A stretch of DNA of 64,000 nucleotides from Rhodospirillales bacterium (lineage in GTDB: Bacteria > Pseudomonadota > Alphaproteobacteria > Rhodospirillales > JASLLZ01), in NCBI GenBank assembly GCA_030746775.1, contig JASLLZ010000009.1, positions 1-64,000 of the forward strand, written 5' to 3'. The notes beneath the pieces were generated by a model that saw only the letters and a program-made list of their open reading frames with translations, did no database searches and was not told the origin of the DNA. The position numbers were made by a program, and so were the translations under genes. Below are positions 44,021-52,811 of the stretch, piece after piece (position 1 is the first letter of the stretch; every line of letters starts with the position of its first letter).

Positions 44021-44962
44021 ATGGTTCGAGCGTTTGTATTTCCGGGGCAGGGCGCGCAGGAGGTGGGCATGGGCAAGGAACTCGCCCTGGCCTTCCGCGA
44101 CGCACGCGATGTGTTCGAAGAGGTGGACGAGGCGCTGAAACAGAACTTGACGCGCCTGATGTTCGAGGGTCCCGAAGATGACCTGACATTGACCGAGAAT
44201 GCCCAACCGGCTCTCATGGCGATGAGCCTGTCGGTGATGCGTGTCCTGGCGCGTCAGGGCAACGTCGAGGTGGCCGAAGCCTGCCAATTCGTCGCCGGTC
44301 ATTCGCTCGGCGAATATTCGGCCCTGGCCGCCGCCGGCGGTCTCGCCGTTGGCGAAGCCGCCGTGCTGCTCAAACGCCGCGGGCGCGCCATGCAGGATGC
44401 CGTGCCGGTGGGAGAGGGCGCCATGGCGGCGATTTTGGGCCTCGACGTGGACGAGGCCAGCGCCGTCGCCACCGAGGCCACCCAGGGCGATGTCTGCGAG
44501 ACCGCCAACGACAATGCGCCGGGACAAGTGGTGATAAGCGGCACCCGAACCGCCGTCGAACGGGCCGTCGCCCTGGCCGGCGAACGCGGTGCCCGCAAAT
44601 GCGTCATGCTGCCGGTCAGCGCCCCCTTCCACTGCGCCTTGATGGCGCCGGCCGCCGCCGTCATGGAAGAAGCCCTGTCCGCCGCCGCCCTCGAAACGCC
44701 GTCGGTACCCCTGATTTCCAACGTCAGCGCCGAGGCGGTAAGCGACGCCGATCAAATCCGCCGCCTTCTGGTCGAACAGGTGACCGCCATGGTACGGTGG
44801 CGCGAAAGCGTCCTTTACATGAAGGAAGGCGGTGTCGAGGAACTGGTTGAGATCGGCGTCGGCGGCGTGCTTACGGGGCTGGCGCGGCGTATCGACCGCG
44901 ACCTGTCGCGCGTTACCGTCGGAACGCCTGACGGGATCGAAACCTTTCTCAAAACCCTTTGA
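44021..44962 (+). CDS. fabD: malonyl-CoA:ACP transacylase
   Basis: A 313-residue enzyme that loads malonate onto acyl carrier protein. The active-site serine is in FVAGHSLGEYSAL near residue 93, the N-terminal motif is FVFPGQGAQEVGMG, and SAPFHCALM contains the catalytic His. ATG 44021 has AAGAAGG upstream. It is first in fabD-fabG-acpP-fabF, divergent from rpsF. fabH and plsX are not in the window. Confidence 0.97.
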   Translation: MVRAFVFPGQGAQEVGMGKELALAFRDARDVFEEVDEALKQNLTRLMFEGPEDDLTLTENAQPALMAMSLSVMRVLARQGNVEVAEACQFVAGHSLGEYSALAAAGGLAVGEAAVLLKRRGRAMQDAVPVGEGAMAAILGLDVDEASAVATEATQGDVCETANDNAPGQVVISGTRTAVERAVALAGERGARKCVMLPVSAPFHCALMAPAAAVMEEALSAAALETPSVPLISNVSAEAVSDADQIRRLLVEQVTAMVRWRESVLYMKEGGVEELVEIGVGGVLTGLARRIDRDLSRVTVGTPDGIETFLKTL

Positions 44963-45002
44963 CGCGGCGGTTCGAATTCCTGCTAACTGAAGGAGGCCCC
45001 TC

Positions 45003-45740
45003 ATGTTTGATCTCAGCGGTAAATCGGCCCTTGTAACCGGCGCTTCGGGCGGCATCGGCGGCGCCGCGGCGCGGGCTCTCAAGGCCCGGGGCGCGGCCGT
45101 GGCGCTTTCCGACGTGCGGCCCGAAGGGCTTGAACACCTGGCCGCCGAACTGGGCGACGGGGCCCATGCGTTACCCTGCGATCTGGGCGATGGCGCCGCG
45201 ATAGAGGCCTTGGCCAAGGACGCCGAGGCCGCCCTGGGTGGCATCGATATTCTGATCAACAATGCCGGATTGACGCGCGACAACCTGATGCTGCGGATGA
45301 AGGACGAGGAATGGCAACAGATCCTCGACATCAACCTGACGGCCGCCTTTCGCCTCGCCCGGGCCTGCCTGCGCCCGATGATGAAGCGGCGCTGGGGACG
45401 GGTTATCGGCCTGGCTTCGGTGGTCGGAGTCACCGGCAACGCGGGGCAGGCCAATTACGGGGCCTCCAAGGCGGCGCTGATCGGCATGACCAAATCCCTC
45501 GCCCGCGAGGTGGCGTCGCGGAACATTACCGCCAATTGCGTCGCCCCGGGGTTCATCGCCACGCCCATGACCGACGGCCTCAGCGATGACGTCAAGACGC
45601 GCCTGCTTGCCGATATCCCGGGCGGGCGTCTCGGCACGGCGGAGGAAATTGCCGCCGCCATCGTCTTCCTGGCCAGCGAAGAGGCGGCCTATATCACCGG
45701 CCAGACCCTTCATGTAAACGGCGGCATGGCCATGATCTAG
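45003..45740 (+). CDS. fabG: 3-oxoacyl-ACP reductase
   Basis: A 245-residue SDR that reduces 3-oxoacyl-ACP with [20 protein letters not shown] is the nucleotide motif, [10 protein letters not shown] the structural motif, and catalytic Ser-Tyr-Lys lie in [23 protein letters not shown]. The start at ATG 45003 has AAGGAGG upstream, the best ribosome binding site in the operon. Located between fabD and acpP. Confidence 0.97.
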   Translation: MFDLSGKSALVTGASGGIGGAAARALKARGAAVALSDVRPEGLEHLAAELGDGAHALPCDLGDGAAIEALAKDAEAALGGIDILINNAGLTRDNLMLRMKDEEWQQILDINLTAAFRLARACLRPMMKRRWGRVIGLASVVGVTGNAGQANYGASKAALIGMTKSLAREVASRNITANCVAPGFIATPMTDGLSDDVKTRLLADIPGGRLGTAEEIAAAIVFLASEEAAYITGQTLHVNGGMAMI

Positions 45741-45782
45741 GGGCTTGGCCGGACGTATTATCAATACTTGGACAGGCTGCTA

Positions 45783-45832
45783 GGCAAGGTCGAAAAAGTG
45801 TGTTACGAAGCAGGTCCTTTGGCGGCCTTGCC
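45783..45832 (+). promoter_or_regulatory. inverted repeat in the fabG-acpP gap
   Basis: GGCAAGGTCG pairs with CGGCCTTGCC (ten pairs, one G-T) around a 30-base loop. It lies in the 170-base fabG-acpP gap, which I would expect to contain a separate acpP promoter, but I found no convincing -35/-10 pair. It could act as a partial terminator or as a processing site that sets the high acpP level. Confidence 0.35.
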
Positions 45833-45910
45833 AGGGGCGCGGGGGGGACGCGAAAGCGCAATCCCGGGAGAATAGAATTCCATAGGGTAATTGGCCAAGG
45901 AAACAGATCA

Positions 45911-46147
45911 ATGAGTGATGTCGCCGAGCGCGTAAAAAAGATTGTCGTCGAGCATCTCGGCGTGGAAGAGGCGAAGGTTGTGGAAACCGCTAGCTTCATC
46001 GACGACCTGGGGGCCGACAGCCTGGACACGGTGGAAGTGGTCATGGCTTTCGAAGAGGAGTTCGGCTGCGAAATTCCCGACGACGCGGCCGAGAAGATCT
46101 TGACCATTAAGGATGCCATTACCTTCATCGATTCCCAAAGCTCCTAG
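45911..46147 (+). CDS. acpP: acyl carrier protein
   Basis: The 78-residue carrier of growing acyl chains. The 4'-phosphopantetheine serine is in [18 protein letters not shown] near residue 37. The protein is acidic and of standard length. ATG 45911 has AAGGA 9 bases upstream; the longer track ORF has no support. Confidence 0.98.
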   Translation: MSDVAERVKKIVVEHLGVEEAKVVETASFIDDLGADSLDTVEVVMAFEEEFGCEIPDDAAEKILTIKDAITFIDSQSS

Positions 46148-46160
46148 GACTCTGGTCAAC

Positions 46161-46186
46161 AGGCGGCGGTCTGCCGCACCGGGATT
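46161..46186 (+). repeat. 26-bp direct repeat of an internal fabF segment, in the fabF leader
   Basis: These 26 bases in the 75-base acpP-fabF gap are identical to 46815-46840, inside fabF, and in the same orientation. The match starts AGGCGGCGGTC and ends CCGGGATT; both flanks differ. There is no reading frame in the leader copy. Chance is very unlikely for 26 exact bases. Confidence 0.8.
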
Positions 46187-46222
46187 CACGGTTTCTCCGC
46201 CCACAGCGAATCGCGGGATACA

Positions 46223-47485
46223 ATGAGACGTGTGGTCGTTACCGGCATTGGCCTCATCACGCCACTTGGCTGTGGGGTCAAGAGCAACCAAGAGCGGTTG
46301 TTCAACGGCGAGTCCGGAATCGCCGCCATCCGGTCCTTCGACGTTTCCGACTTGCCGTCCAAGATTGCCGGCATGGTGCCGCTGGGCGCCGGCGCCGACG
46401 GCCTGTTCGATGCCGACGCGTGGATATCCCCCCGCGACCAGCGGCGCATGGATACCTTCATCGTCTATGGCTTGGCGGCCGCGATGCAGGCGGTTGAGGA
46501 TTCGGGCTGGAAGCCGGACGACGAGGAATCCCTCGAAAGGACGGGGGTGTTGATTGGCTCGGGTATCGGCGGCCTGCCCGAAATCGCTTCCGGCGCCTTG
46601 AAAGTGGAAGGCGGGAAGGTGCGCCGTCTGAGCCCCTTCTTCATCCCGGCCAGTCTCATCAACCTGGTCTCGGGACACGTTTCCATCCGTTATGGCTTCA
46701 AGGGGCCCAATCATTCGGTGGTGACGGCGTGCTCGACCGGGTCCCATGCCATCGGCGACGCGGCGCGTCTTATCATGTGGGAGGATGCCGACGTCATGGT
46801 CGCCGGCGGCGCCGAGGCGGCGGTCTGCCGCACCGGGATTGCCGGGTTTTCGCAGGCGCGGGCGTTGTCGACCCAATTCAACGATACCCCGCACAAGGCG
46901 TCCCGGCCCTGGGACCGGGACCGCGACGGTTTCGTCATCGGCGAGGGTGCCGGTGTCGTGGTGCTTGAGGAACGCGAGCACGCCCGCAAGCGCGGCGCCA
47001 AGATCTACGCCGAAGTGGTGGGGTACGGCATGTCGGGCGATGCCCATCACATCACCGCCCCGGCGGGCGATGGGGGGGGCGCCTACAGGTGCATGCGCGC
47101 CGCGCTCAAGCGGGCAAAGCTGAACACCGGGGACATCGACTACATCAACGCCCACGGCACCTCGACCCCGCTCGGCGACGAGATCGAGCTGGCGACGGTG
47201 AAGCGGCTGTTTGGTAACGATGCCTCCGATCTCAGTATGTCATCGACCAAGTCGGCCATCGGCCATCTTCTCGGCGCTTCGGGTGCCGTCGAGGCGATTT
47301 ACGGCATCCTCGCCATCAACAACGCAGTGGTGCCGCCGACACTCAACCTGGACAACCCATCGTCCGACCACGGCATCGACCTGGTGGCGCACAGGGCGCG
47401 CGAGCGCAAGGTGGAGACGGTGCTCTCCAACTCGTTTGGCTTTGGCGGCACCAATGCCACGTTGATTCTCAAGGCGGCGGCCTGA
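46223..47485 (+). CDS. fabF: 3-oxoacyl-ACP synthase II
   Basis: A 420-residue condensing enzyme that extends acyl-ACP by two carbons. The nucleophilic cysteine is in VVTACSTGSHAIGDA near residue 172; the two histidines are in NAHGTSTPLGD and AIGHLLGASGAVE; the C-terminus is NSFGFGGTNATLI. The start is ATG 46223, with no strong ribosome binding site. It follows acpP after 75 bases. Confidence 0.97.
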   Translation: MRRVVVTGIGLITPLGCGVKSNQERLFNGESGIAAIRSFDVSDLPSKIAGMVPLGAGADGLFDADAWISPRDQRRMDTFIVYGLAAAMQAVEDSGWKPDDEESLERTGVLIGSGIGGLPEIASGALKVEGGKVRRLSPFFIPASLINLVSGHVSIRYGFKGPNHSVVTACSTGSHAIGDAARLIMWEDADVMVAGGAEAAVCRTGIAGFSQARALSTQFNDTPHKASRPWDRDRDGFVIGEGAGVVVLEEREHARKRGAKIYAEVVGYGMSGDAHHITAPAGDGGGAYRCMRAALKRAKLNTGDIDYINAHGTSTPLGDEIELATVKRLFGNDASDLSMSSTKSAIGHLLGASGAVEAIYGILAINNAVVPPTLNLDNPSSDHGIDLVAHRARERKVETVLSNSFGFGGTNATLILKAAA

Positions 47486-47494
47486 ACGGCGCCC

Positions 47495-48475
47495 ATGGCG
47501 CGCCTGGCGCTCCGCATTGTCTATAGCCTGCTCGCCCTCGTTGTTCTTTCTGGCGGCATCCTCACTTGGGGTGCCGCGGAATTCTCCCGTCCCGGTCCGC
47601 TGAAGGCCGCGACGACCGTGGTCATTGCGCGCGGCGCAGGCCTTGAAGTCATCGCTTCGGAATTAACGCGGGCCGGCGTGCTGGCCGATCCCCTCGTCTT
47701 TCGGTTGGGGGCACGGCTGACCGGCGCCGATAAGAGACTGCGCGCCGGCGAATACGCCTTCCCCGCCCGCGTCAGCCCGCGCCAGACGGTGGCGCTGCTT
47801 GAAAGCGGCAAGACCGTGGTCCGCCGTCTGACCGTGGTGGAGGGTCTGACGACCGCCGAAATCGTTGCCCAGTTGGAGGCAACCGACGGATTGGCGGGCG
47901 CCCTTGGTCAGCTGCCGAAGGAAGGGACGTTGCTGCCCGAGACCTATCATTTTTCCTTTGGCGATGCGCGCCGGGCCATCGTTGGGCGCATGGCCGAGGC
48001 GATGCGCCGGGCCCTCGGCGAAGCCTGGGCGGCGCGCAATCGGGAATCGCCGCTGGAAACACCCGAGAGCGCCCTCATCCTGGCTTCGATCATCGAAAAG
48101 GAGACGGCCGTGCCCCAGGAGCGCGCCCGCGTCGCCGGCGTTTTCATCAATCGATTGCGCAAGGGAATGAAGCTGCAGTCCGACCCGACGGTGGTCTATG
48201 GTCTGACCGGGGGCCAAGGACCCCTGGGACGGCCCTTGACCCGCGCCGATCTCAGGACGCCTTCACCCTACAATACCTATCTGATTGATGGTCTTCCGCC
48301 GTCTCCCATCAGCAATCCGGGTCTGGCCTCGATCGTCGCCGCGCTCGACCCGGCCCGTACCGATGAGCTCTACTTCGTCGCCGATGGTTCGGGCGGCCAC
48401 GTTTTTGCCCGCACCCTGAGCGAGCACAATCGCAACGTCGCCCGCTGGCGCAAGCGGCGCCACGAAAAAAAATGA
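47495..48475 (+). CDS. mltG: endolytic transglycosylase MltG (YceG)
   Basis: A 326-residue inner-membrane lytic transglycosylase proposed to end nascent glycan strands. An N-terminal membrane helix (IVYSLLALVVLSGGILTWGA) is followed by a LysM-like domain and the catalytic region with the key Glu in ALILASIIEKETAVPQE near residue 205, then LQSDPTVVYGL and RTPSPYNTYLIDGLPPSPI. Its gene starts 9 bases after fabF, the usual position in proteobacterial fab clusters. Confidence 0.95.
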   Translation: MARLALRIVYSLLALVVLSGGILTWGAAEFSRPGPLKAATTVVIARGAGLEVIASELTRAGVLADPLVFRLGARLTGADKRLRAGEYAFPARVSPRQTVALLESGKTVVRRLTVVEGLTTAEIVAQLEATDGLAGALGQLPKEGTLLPETYHFSFGDARRAIVGRMAEAMRRALGEAWAARNRESPLETPESALILASIIEKETAVPQERARVAGVFINRLRKGMKLQSDPTVVYGLTGGQGPLGRPLTRADLRTPSPYNTYLIDGLPPSPISNPGLASIVAALDPARTDELYFVADGSGGHVFARTLSEHNRNVARWRKRRHEKK

Positions 48476-48508
48476 ATGGCGGGTGGCGATGGGCGCGCCT
48501 TCGCCCGT

Positions 48509-49282
48509 TCATTCCTTGCGCGGCGCGCGGACCAGAAGCGGGTCCGACCACGCCGGGGGCAGGGCGCCGAACAGCCAGGCCAGGAAGACCATCGGCCAGG
48601 GAAAGGCGATGCGCGCCTTGTCGCGCGCCAGACCGCGCTTGACGATGGCGGCGGCGCGCTCGGCCGGCATGATGAGGGGCATGGGAAATCGGTTGACCGC
48701 CGTCATGCGACTGTCGAAAAAACCGGGACAGATCACCGAGACCCGGACACCGTCCTCGGCCAGCCGGCCGCGCAGCCCCTCGCCATAGCTCTTCACCGCC
48801 GCCTTGCTGGCGGCATAGGCCGGCGAGCCGGGCAGGCCGCGAAAGGCGGCCACCGAGCTGACCAGCGCGATCTGGCCGCCCCGGCGCGCCTGCATGCGCC
48901 CGACGATGGGATGGATGGTGTTCAGGACGCCGGTCACATTGACGGCAAAGATGGCGCGCGCCTGGGCCTCGGGGTCGTCGGTGCCCCCGGTGCCCGCCGA
49001 GATGCCGGCATTGGCGATGACCAGATCGAGGGGCCGGGCATCGTCGGCGGCCTTGATCCACCGGTCCATGGCGCCGGTCTCGGTCACGTCAAGGACGGCG
49101 GCGGTCGCCTCGGCGCCCAGGGCCTGGCAGGCCTCGGCCACTGCCTGCAGGCGCCGGCCGTCGCGGCCGCAAAGCGCCAAGGTAACGCCGGGACCGGCAT
49201 AAGCCTTGGCCAGGGCCTCGCCGAGGCCGCTCGAGGCGCCGGTGATGAGGATCGAACGGGGTGGGGCGGAGGGTCGGGCCAT
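48509..49282 (-). CDS. short-chain dehydrogenase/reductase
   Basis: A 257-residue classical SDR with TGASSGLGEALAKAY, NAGIS and the catalytic Ser and Tyr-Lys in ALVSSVAAFRGLPGSPAYAASKAAV. A C-terminal hydrophobic stretch (FPWPMVFLAWLFGALPPAW) suggests membrane association. The start is ATG 49282; the track ORF from 49381 is too long. It lies against the direction of mltG and yicC and interrupts their series. The substrate is unknown. Confidence 0.87.
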   Translation of the reverse strand: MARPSAPPRSILITGASSGLGEALAKAYAGPGVTLALCGRDGRRLQAVAEACQALGAEATAAVLDVTETGAMDRWIKAADDARPLDLVIANAGISAGTGGTDDPEAQARAIFAVNVTGVLNTIHPIVGRMQARRGGQIALVSSVAAFRGLPGSPAYAASKAAVKSYGEGLRGRLAEDGVRVSVICPGFFDSRMTAVNRFPMPLIMPAERAAAIVKRGLARDKARIAFPWPMVFLAWLFGALPPAWSDPLLVRAPRKE

Positions 49283-49390
49283 GGTTCCTCTTATACGCCA
49301 GGCCGGCGCGCCCTGGAAACCGTCGTGCTTGTTGCCGTCCCCCGCCGGCGATATAAGGGGCGCACCGATTCCGATACCCAAGAGGTCAAC

Positions 49391-50281
49391 GTGCCCATCT
49401 CTTCAATGACCGGTTTCGCCCGTTCCCAGGGCAGCGAGAACGAAGGTTCGTGGGCCTGGGAGATCAAAAGCGTCAACGGCCGCGGGTTGGATATTCGTTG
49501 CCGGGTGCCGCCGGGACTGGAGAGCCTGGACGTGGCGGTCCGCGAGCGGGTGGCCAAGCGTCTCCGGCGCGGCAACCTTCAGATCGGACTCACCGTGAAG
49601 CGCGAGCGGCCGCAGGGCGGCTATCGCGTCAACCGCGACGTTCTTGATCACCTGCTTTCGCTTGTGCCCGAAGTGCGCCAAAGCCTGCCCGACGCGGCAC
49701 CGCCCAGCGTCGACGGACTTTTGGCCCTGCGCGGCGTCATCGAACAGGTGGAAGTCGAGGAAGACGAAGAAACGAGCCGTGCCTTCGAGACCGCCGTGCT
49801 GGCCGGCTTCGATGCGGCGCTGTCCGATCTGGCCGCCGTGCGCGATGCCGAGGGCGGGCGCCTGGCGGCGGTGCTGACCGACCAATTGGCCGCCATCGAC
49901 GGCTTGTGCGAAAAGGCTGCCGCCCTTGCGGCCACCCAACCCGACGCCATCCGCGAACGAATGCACGAACAGGTGGCGGCGCTGCTCGAAGCGGCGCCGG
50001 AACTGCCCGAGGAGCGGTTGGTCCAGGAAGCGGCCTTGCTGGCGGCCAAGGCCGACGTGCGCGAGGAACTGGATCGGCTGTCGGCCCACATCGAGGCGGC
50101 GCGCGATTTGATGGCCCAGGATGGCGCCATCGGCCGCAAGCTCGACTTTCTGTGCCAGGAGTTGAACCGCGAGGTCAACACGCTGTGCTCCAAATCGTCC
50201 GACATGGCGTTGACGGGTATCGGCCTCGACCTCAAGGCAGCCGTTGAGCAGATGCGCGAACAGGTCCAAAACATTGAGTAA
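49391..50281 (+). CDS. YicC family endoribonuclease
   Basis: A 296-residue YicC/YloC-family protein; members have endoribonuclease activity. The N-terminus MPISSMTGFARSQG and the C-terminal block FLCQELNREVNTLCSKSSDM are diagnostic. GTG 49391 with AAGAGG 5 bases upstream is the start; the 601-residue track ORF begins antisense to the SDR gene and is a GC artefact. It overlaps the gmk start by 8 bases, as often seen for yicC-gmk. Confidence 0.92.
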   Translation: MPISSMTGFARSQGSENEGSWAWEIKSVNGRGLDIRCRVPPGLESLDVAVRERVAKRLRRGNLQIGLTVKRERPQGGYRVNRDVLDHLLSLVPEVRQSLPDAAPPSVDGLLALRGVIEQVEVEEDEETSRAFETAVLAGFDAALSDLAAVRDAEGGRLAAVLTDQLAAIDGLCEKAAALAATQPDAIRERMHEQVAALLEAAPELPEERLVQEAALLAAKADVREELDRLSAHIEAARDLMAQDGAIGRKLDFLCQELNREVNTLCSKSSDMALTGIGLDLKAAVEQMREQVQNIE

Positions 50282-50942
50282 CGTCGCCGACAAAGGGCCA
50301 CGCGTCCCGCCGTCCACGATCTTGCGGCGCGGGTTGATGCTGGTCCTGTCCTCGCCTTCGGGGGCCGGCAAGACGACCGTCGCCCGGCGCCTGCTGGACG
50401 GCGACGATAATCTCATCATGTCGGTTTCGGTGACCACCCGGCCCGCCAGGAGCGAAGAGAAGGAAGGACGGGATTACAGTTTCATCGACGAAGAGACCTT
50501 CCGGCGCATGGTCGCCGAGGGCGCCCTTCTTGAGCACGCCCGCGTTTTCGATCATTTTTACGGCACGCCGCGCGGTCCCGTCGAAGAGGCGATGTCGGCC
50601 GGACGCGACGTTCTGTTCGACATCGATTGGCAGGGCACCCAGCAGGTTATGGAGAACGCGCCGGAGGACTTGGTTTCGATCTTTATTCTGCCGCCGAGCA
50701 CGGAAGAGTTGGAAAAGCGGCTCAGGGGCCGGGCCCAGGACAGCGACGAGGTGGTGCGAAGACGCATGTCCAAGGCGGCGGACGAGATGAGCCATTACAC
50801 CGATTACGATTACATCATCATCAACCGCGAGATCGATGAAAGCGTCGCTTCGGCGCGGGCGATCCTCGCCGCCGAGCGCCGCCGCCGCGAACGCTTGGTC
50901 GGCCTGCACGATTTCGTCGAACGCATGCGCGAGGGGCGCTAA
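50274..50942 (+). CDS. gmk: guanylate kinase
   Basis: A 222-residue enzyme that phosphorylates GMP to GDP. The P-loop is LSSPSGAGKTTVARRL, and the GMP-binding residues lie in SVTTRPARSEEKEGRDYSFI and FDIDWQGTQQV. I take TTG 50274 (LSNVADKGPRVPPSTILRRG) as the start, overlapping the yicC stop; ATG 50337 would remove the lead-in to the P-loop. It converges on rsmA, and the two genes share a CTAA at their stops. Confidence 0.93.
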   Translation: MSNVADKGPRVPPSTILRRGLMLVLSSPSGAGKTTVARRLLDGDDNLIMSVSVTTRPARSEEKEGRDYSFIDEETFRRMVAEGALLEHARVFDHFYGTPRGPVEEAMSAGRDVLFDIDWQGTQQVMENAPEDLVSIFILPPSTEELEKRLRGRAQDSDEVVRRRMSKAADEMSHYTDYDYIIINREIDESVASARAILAAERRRRERLVGLHDFVERMREGR

Positions 50943-51766
50943 CCAGCCGCGGCAAGCGCCCGGGCCAGGGCGCAGAACTCCTCGACCGTCAGTTCCTCGG
51001 CGCGCGCCGTCGCATCCAGGCCCAGCTTTTGCGGATCGAGATCCAGAGATTTCAAACTCGATCGCAACATCTTCCGCCTTTGGCCGAAGGCGGCGGCGGT
51101 TACCCGCTCCAGGTCCGCCATTTCCGCCACCGCCAGGGGGCGGCGCCTGGGGGCCAGGGTTACGACGCTCGATGCGATCTTGGGCGGCGGCGTGAAGGCG
51201 CGTCGGTCGACGTTGAATTCCCGGCGCACGTCGCACAGCCACTGGGCCATGACCGACAGCCGGCCATAGTCCTTGCTTCCGGGCCGGGCGGCGAGACGGT
51301 CGGCGACCTCTTTTTGGAACATCAGGGTCAGGCCCGCGTAGTCCGCCGCCCGGCCAAGCCAGGACAGCAAGAGCGGCACGCCGATGTTGTAAGGCAGATT
51401 GGCGACGACGCGCCTGGGCGGTGTCACCAGGTCGGCCGGATCGATGGTCTGGGCATCGCCTTCCACCACCCTCAGACGGCCGGGATACACGGCCGCCAGT
51501 TCGGCCAAGGCGGCGATGCAGCGCGTGTCCCGTTCGACCGCCACCACCTGGGCGGCGCCGGCTGCCAGGAGGGCACGGGTCAATCCGCCGGGTCCCGGCC
51601 CGACCTCGACCACGTTGGTTGACGTAAGATCGCCGGCGGCGCGGGCGATGCGCGCCGTCAGGTTGAGGTCGAGGAGGAAATGCTGACCCAGCTTGCGCCG
51701 TGCCGTCAGGCCGTGCCGCGCGATCACTTGGCGCAGCGGCGGCAGGGATTCCTGGTCCCTGGACAC
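50939..51766 (-). CDS. rsmA: 16S rRNA dimethyladenosine transferase
   Basis: A 275-residue KsgA-type methyltransferase that dimethylates A1518 and A1519 (E. coli numbering) of 16S rRNA during 30S maturation. Motifs are KLGQHFLLDLNLTARIA, the SAM site VVEVGPGPGGLTRALL, and the catalytic NLPYNIGVPLL. GTG 51766 (VSRDQESLPPLRQVIARHG) lies 10 bases after the pdxA stop; the track ORF from 51943 runs back into pdxA. It ends the lptF-lptG-lptD-surA-pdxA-rsmA series. Confidence 0.95.
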   Translation of the reverse strand: MSRDQESLPPLRQVIARHGLTARRKLGQHFLLDLNLTARIARAAGDLTSTNVVEVGPGPGGLTRALLAAGAAQVVAVERDTRCIAALAELAAVYPGRLRVVEGDAQTIDPADLVTPPRRVVANLPYNIGVPLLLSWLGRAADYAGLTLMFQKEVADRLAARPGSKDYGRLSVMAQWLCDVRREFNVDRRAFTPPPKIASSVVTLAPRRRPLAVAEMADLERVTAAAFGQRRKMLRSSLKSLDLDPQKLGLDATARAEELTVEEFCALARALAAAG

Positions 51767-51776
51767 CGCGCCGCCG

Positions 51777-52811
51777 TTAGCCGGCCGCCGCGGCGCGCCG
51801 CCGGGCCATGTCCGCCGCCATCGACAAGGCGGCGACCAGGCTTGCCTCGCTGGCCGTCCCCGTGCCCGCGATATCGAGAGCCGTGCCATGGTCGGGCGAG
51901 GTGCGCACGAAAGGCAGTCCCAAGGTGACGTTGACGGCGCCATCGAAGTCGAGGGCCTTGATGGGGATCAACGCCTGGTCGTGGTACATGCAAAGCACCG
52001 CGTCGTAATCCTTGCGGGCGGCGGCATGAAACAGGGTGTCGGGGGGCAGCGGGCCACGTGCCTCGATTCCCGCTTGGCACAACCTTTCGACCGCCGGCGC
52101 GATGATTTCGGCTTCTTCGCTGCCCATGGCGCCGCCCTCGCCGGCGTGAGGGTTCAGCCCGGCGATCGCCAGGCGCGGCCGGGCAATGGCGAAGTCGCGG
52201 TCGAGCCCCGCCGCGACAATCTCGGCCGTCTTGACGATGAGGTCCGCGTTGAGTCCGGCGATCGCGTCGGCGAGGCCTAGATGGACGGTCACCGGCACGA
52301 CGCGAAGCAGGGGACTGGCCAGCATCATTACCGGCAACCCGCCTGTCCCGGCCAGATGGGCCAGGAATTCCGTGTGGCCGGGAAAGCCGAACCCGGCCTC
52401 ATAAAGGCTTGCCTTGTGGATGGGGTTGGTGACGACCGCCCCGGCCCGGCCGGCACCGGCCAGGGCGACCGCCGTTTCGATGGCGGCGATGACGGCGGGA
52501 CCGTTGGCGGGGTCGGGTTCGCCCGGAACCGGCTCGGTGGCCAAGGGCCGCGCCAATACGGGCAGGGCGGTGGGAAAGACCGCCGCCGCCTGTTGCGGGT
52601 CGTCGATGGGGGTCAGGGGGACGGCCAGACCGGTGCTTTCGCCGAGGCGCTCAAGCCGTGGCGGATGGTCGATGGCGAAGAATACGGGTCCGCCTTCGGC
52701 GCACCGCCGCCAGGCCTTGAGTGTGATTTCACCACCAACGCCGGCCGGCTCGCCCAGGGTCAGGGCAAGGGGCGGCTGTTCGAAGTCCGCTGCCCGGGCG
52801 GCAGGGGTCAT
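51777..52811 (-). CDS. pdxA: 4-hydroxythreonine-4-phosphate dehydrogenase
   Basis: A 344-residue NAD-dependent enzyme of DXP-dependent vitamin B6 synthesis. Family segments are LALTLGEPAGVGGEI near the N-terminus, VTNPIHKASLYEAGFGFPGHTEFLA, AGLNPHAGEGGAMGSEE and CMYHDQALIPIKALDFDGAVNVTLGLPFVRTSPDHGTALDIAG with the metal-binding histidines. Its ATG overlaps the surA stop (ATGA at 52808-52811). Confidence 0.95.
   Translation of the reverse strand: MTPAARAADFEQPPLALTLGEPAGVGGEITLKAWRRCAEGGPVFFAIDHPPRLERLGESTGLAVPLTPIDDPQQAAAVFPTALPVLARPLATEPVPGEPDPANGPAVIAAIETAVALAGAGRAGAVVTNPIHKASLYEAGFGFPGHTEFLAHLAGTGGLPVMMLASPLLRVVPVTVHLGLADAIAGLNADLIVKTAEIVAAGLDRDFAIARPRLAIAGLNPHAGEGGAMGSEEAEIIAPAVERLCQAGIEARGPLPPDTLFHAAARKDYDAVLCMYHDQALIPIKALDFDGAVNVTLGLPFVRTSPDHGTALDIAGTGTASEASLVAALSMAADMARRRAAAAG

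Noticed and set aside
48476-48515. Inverted repeat at the mltG/SDR convergent ends as a terminator
   Set aside because: Only a 5-bp inner stem and a loose outer match; it overlaps the SDR coding end.
48476-49390. Long 5' extension of the YicC ORF (305 codons)
   Set aside because: The extension is antisense to the SDR gene. GTG 49391 has a ribosome binding site and gives the standard YicC N-terminus.
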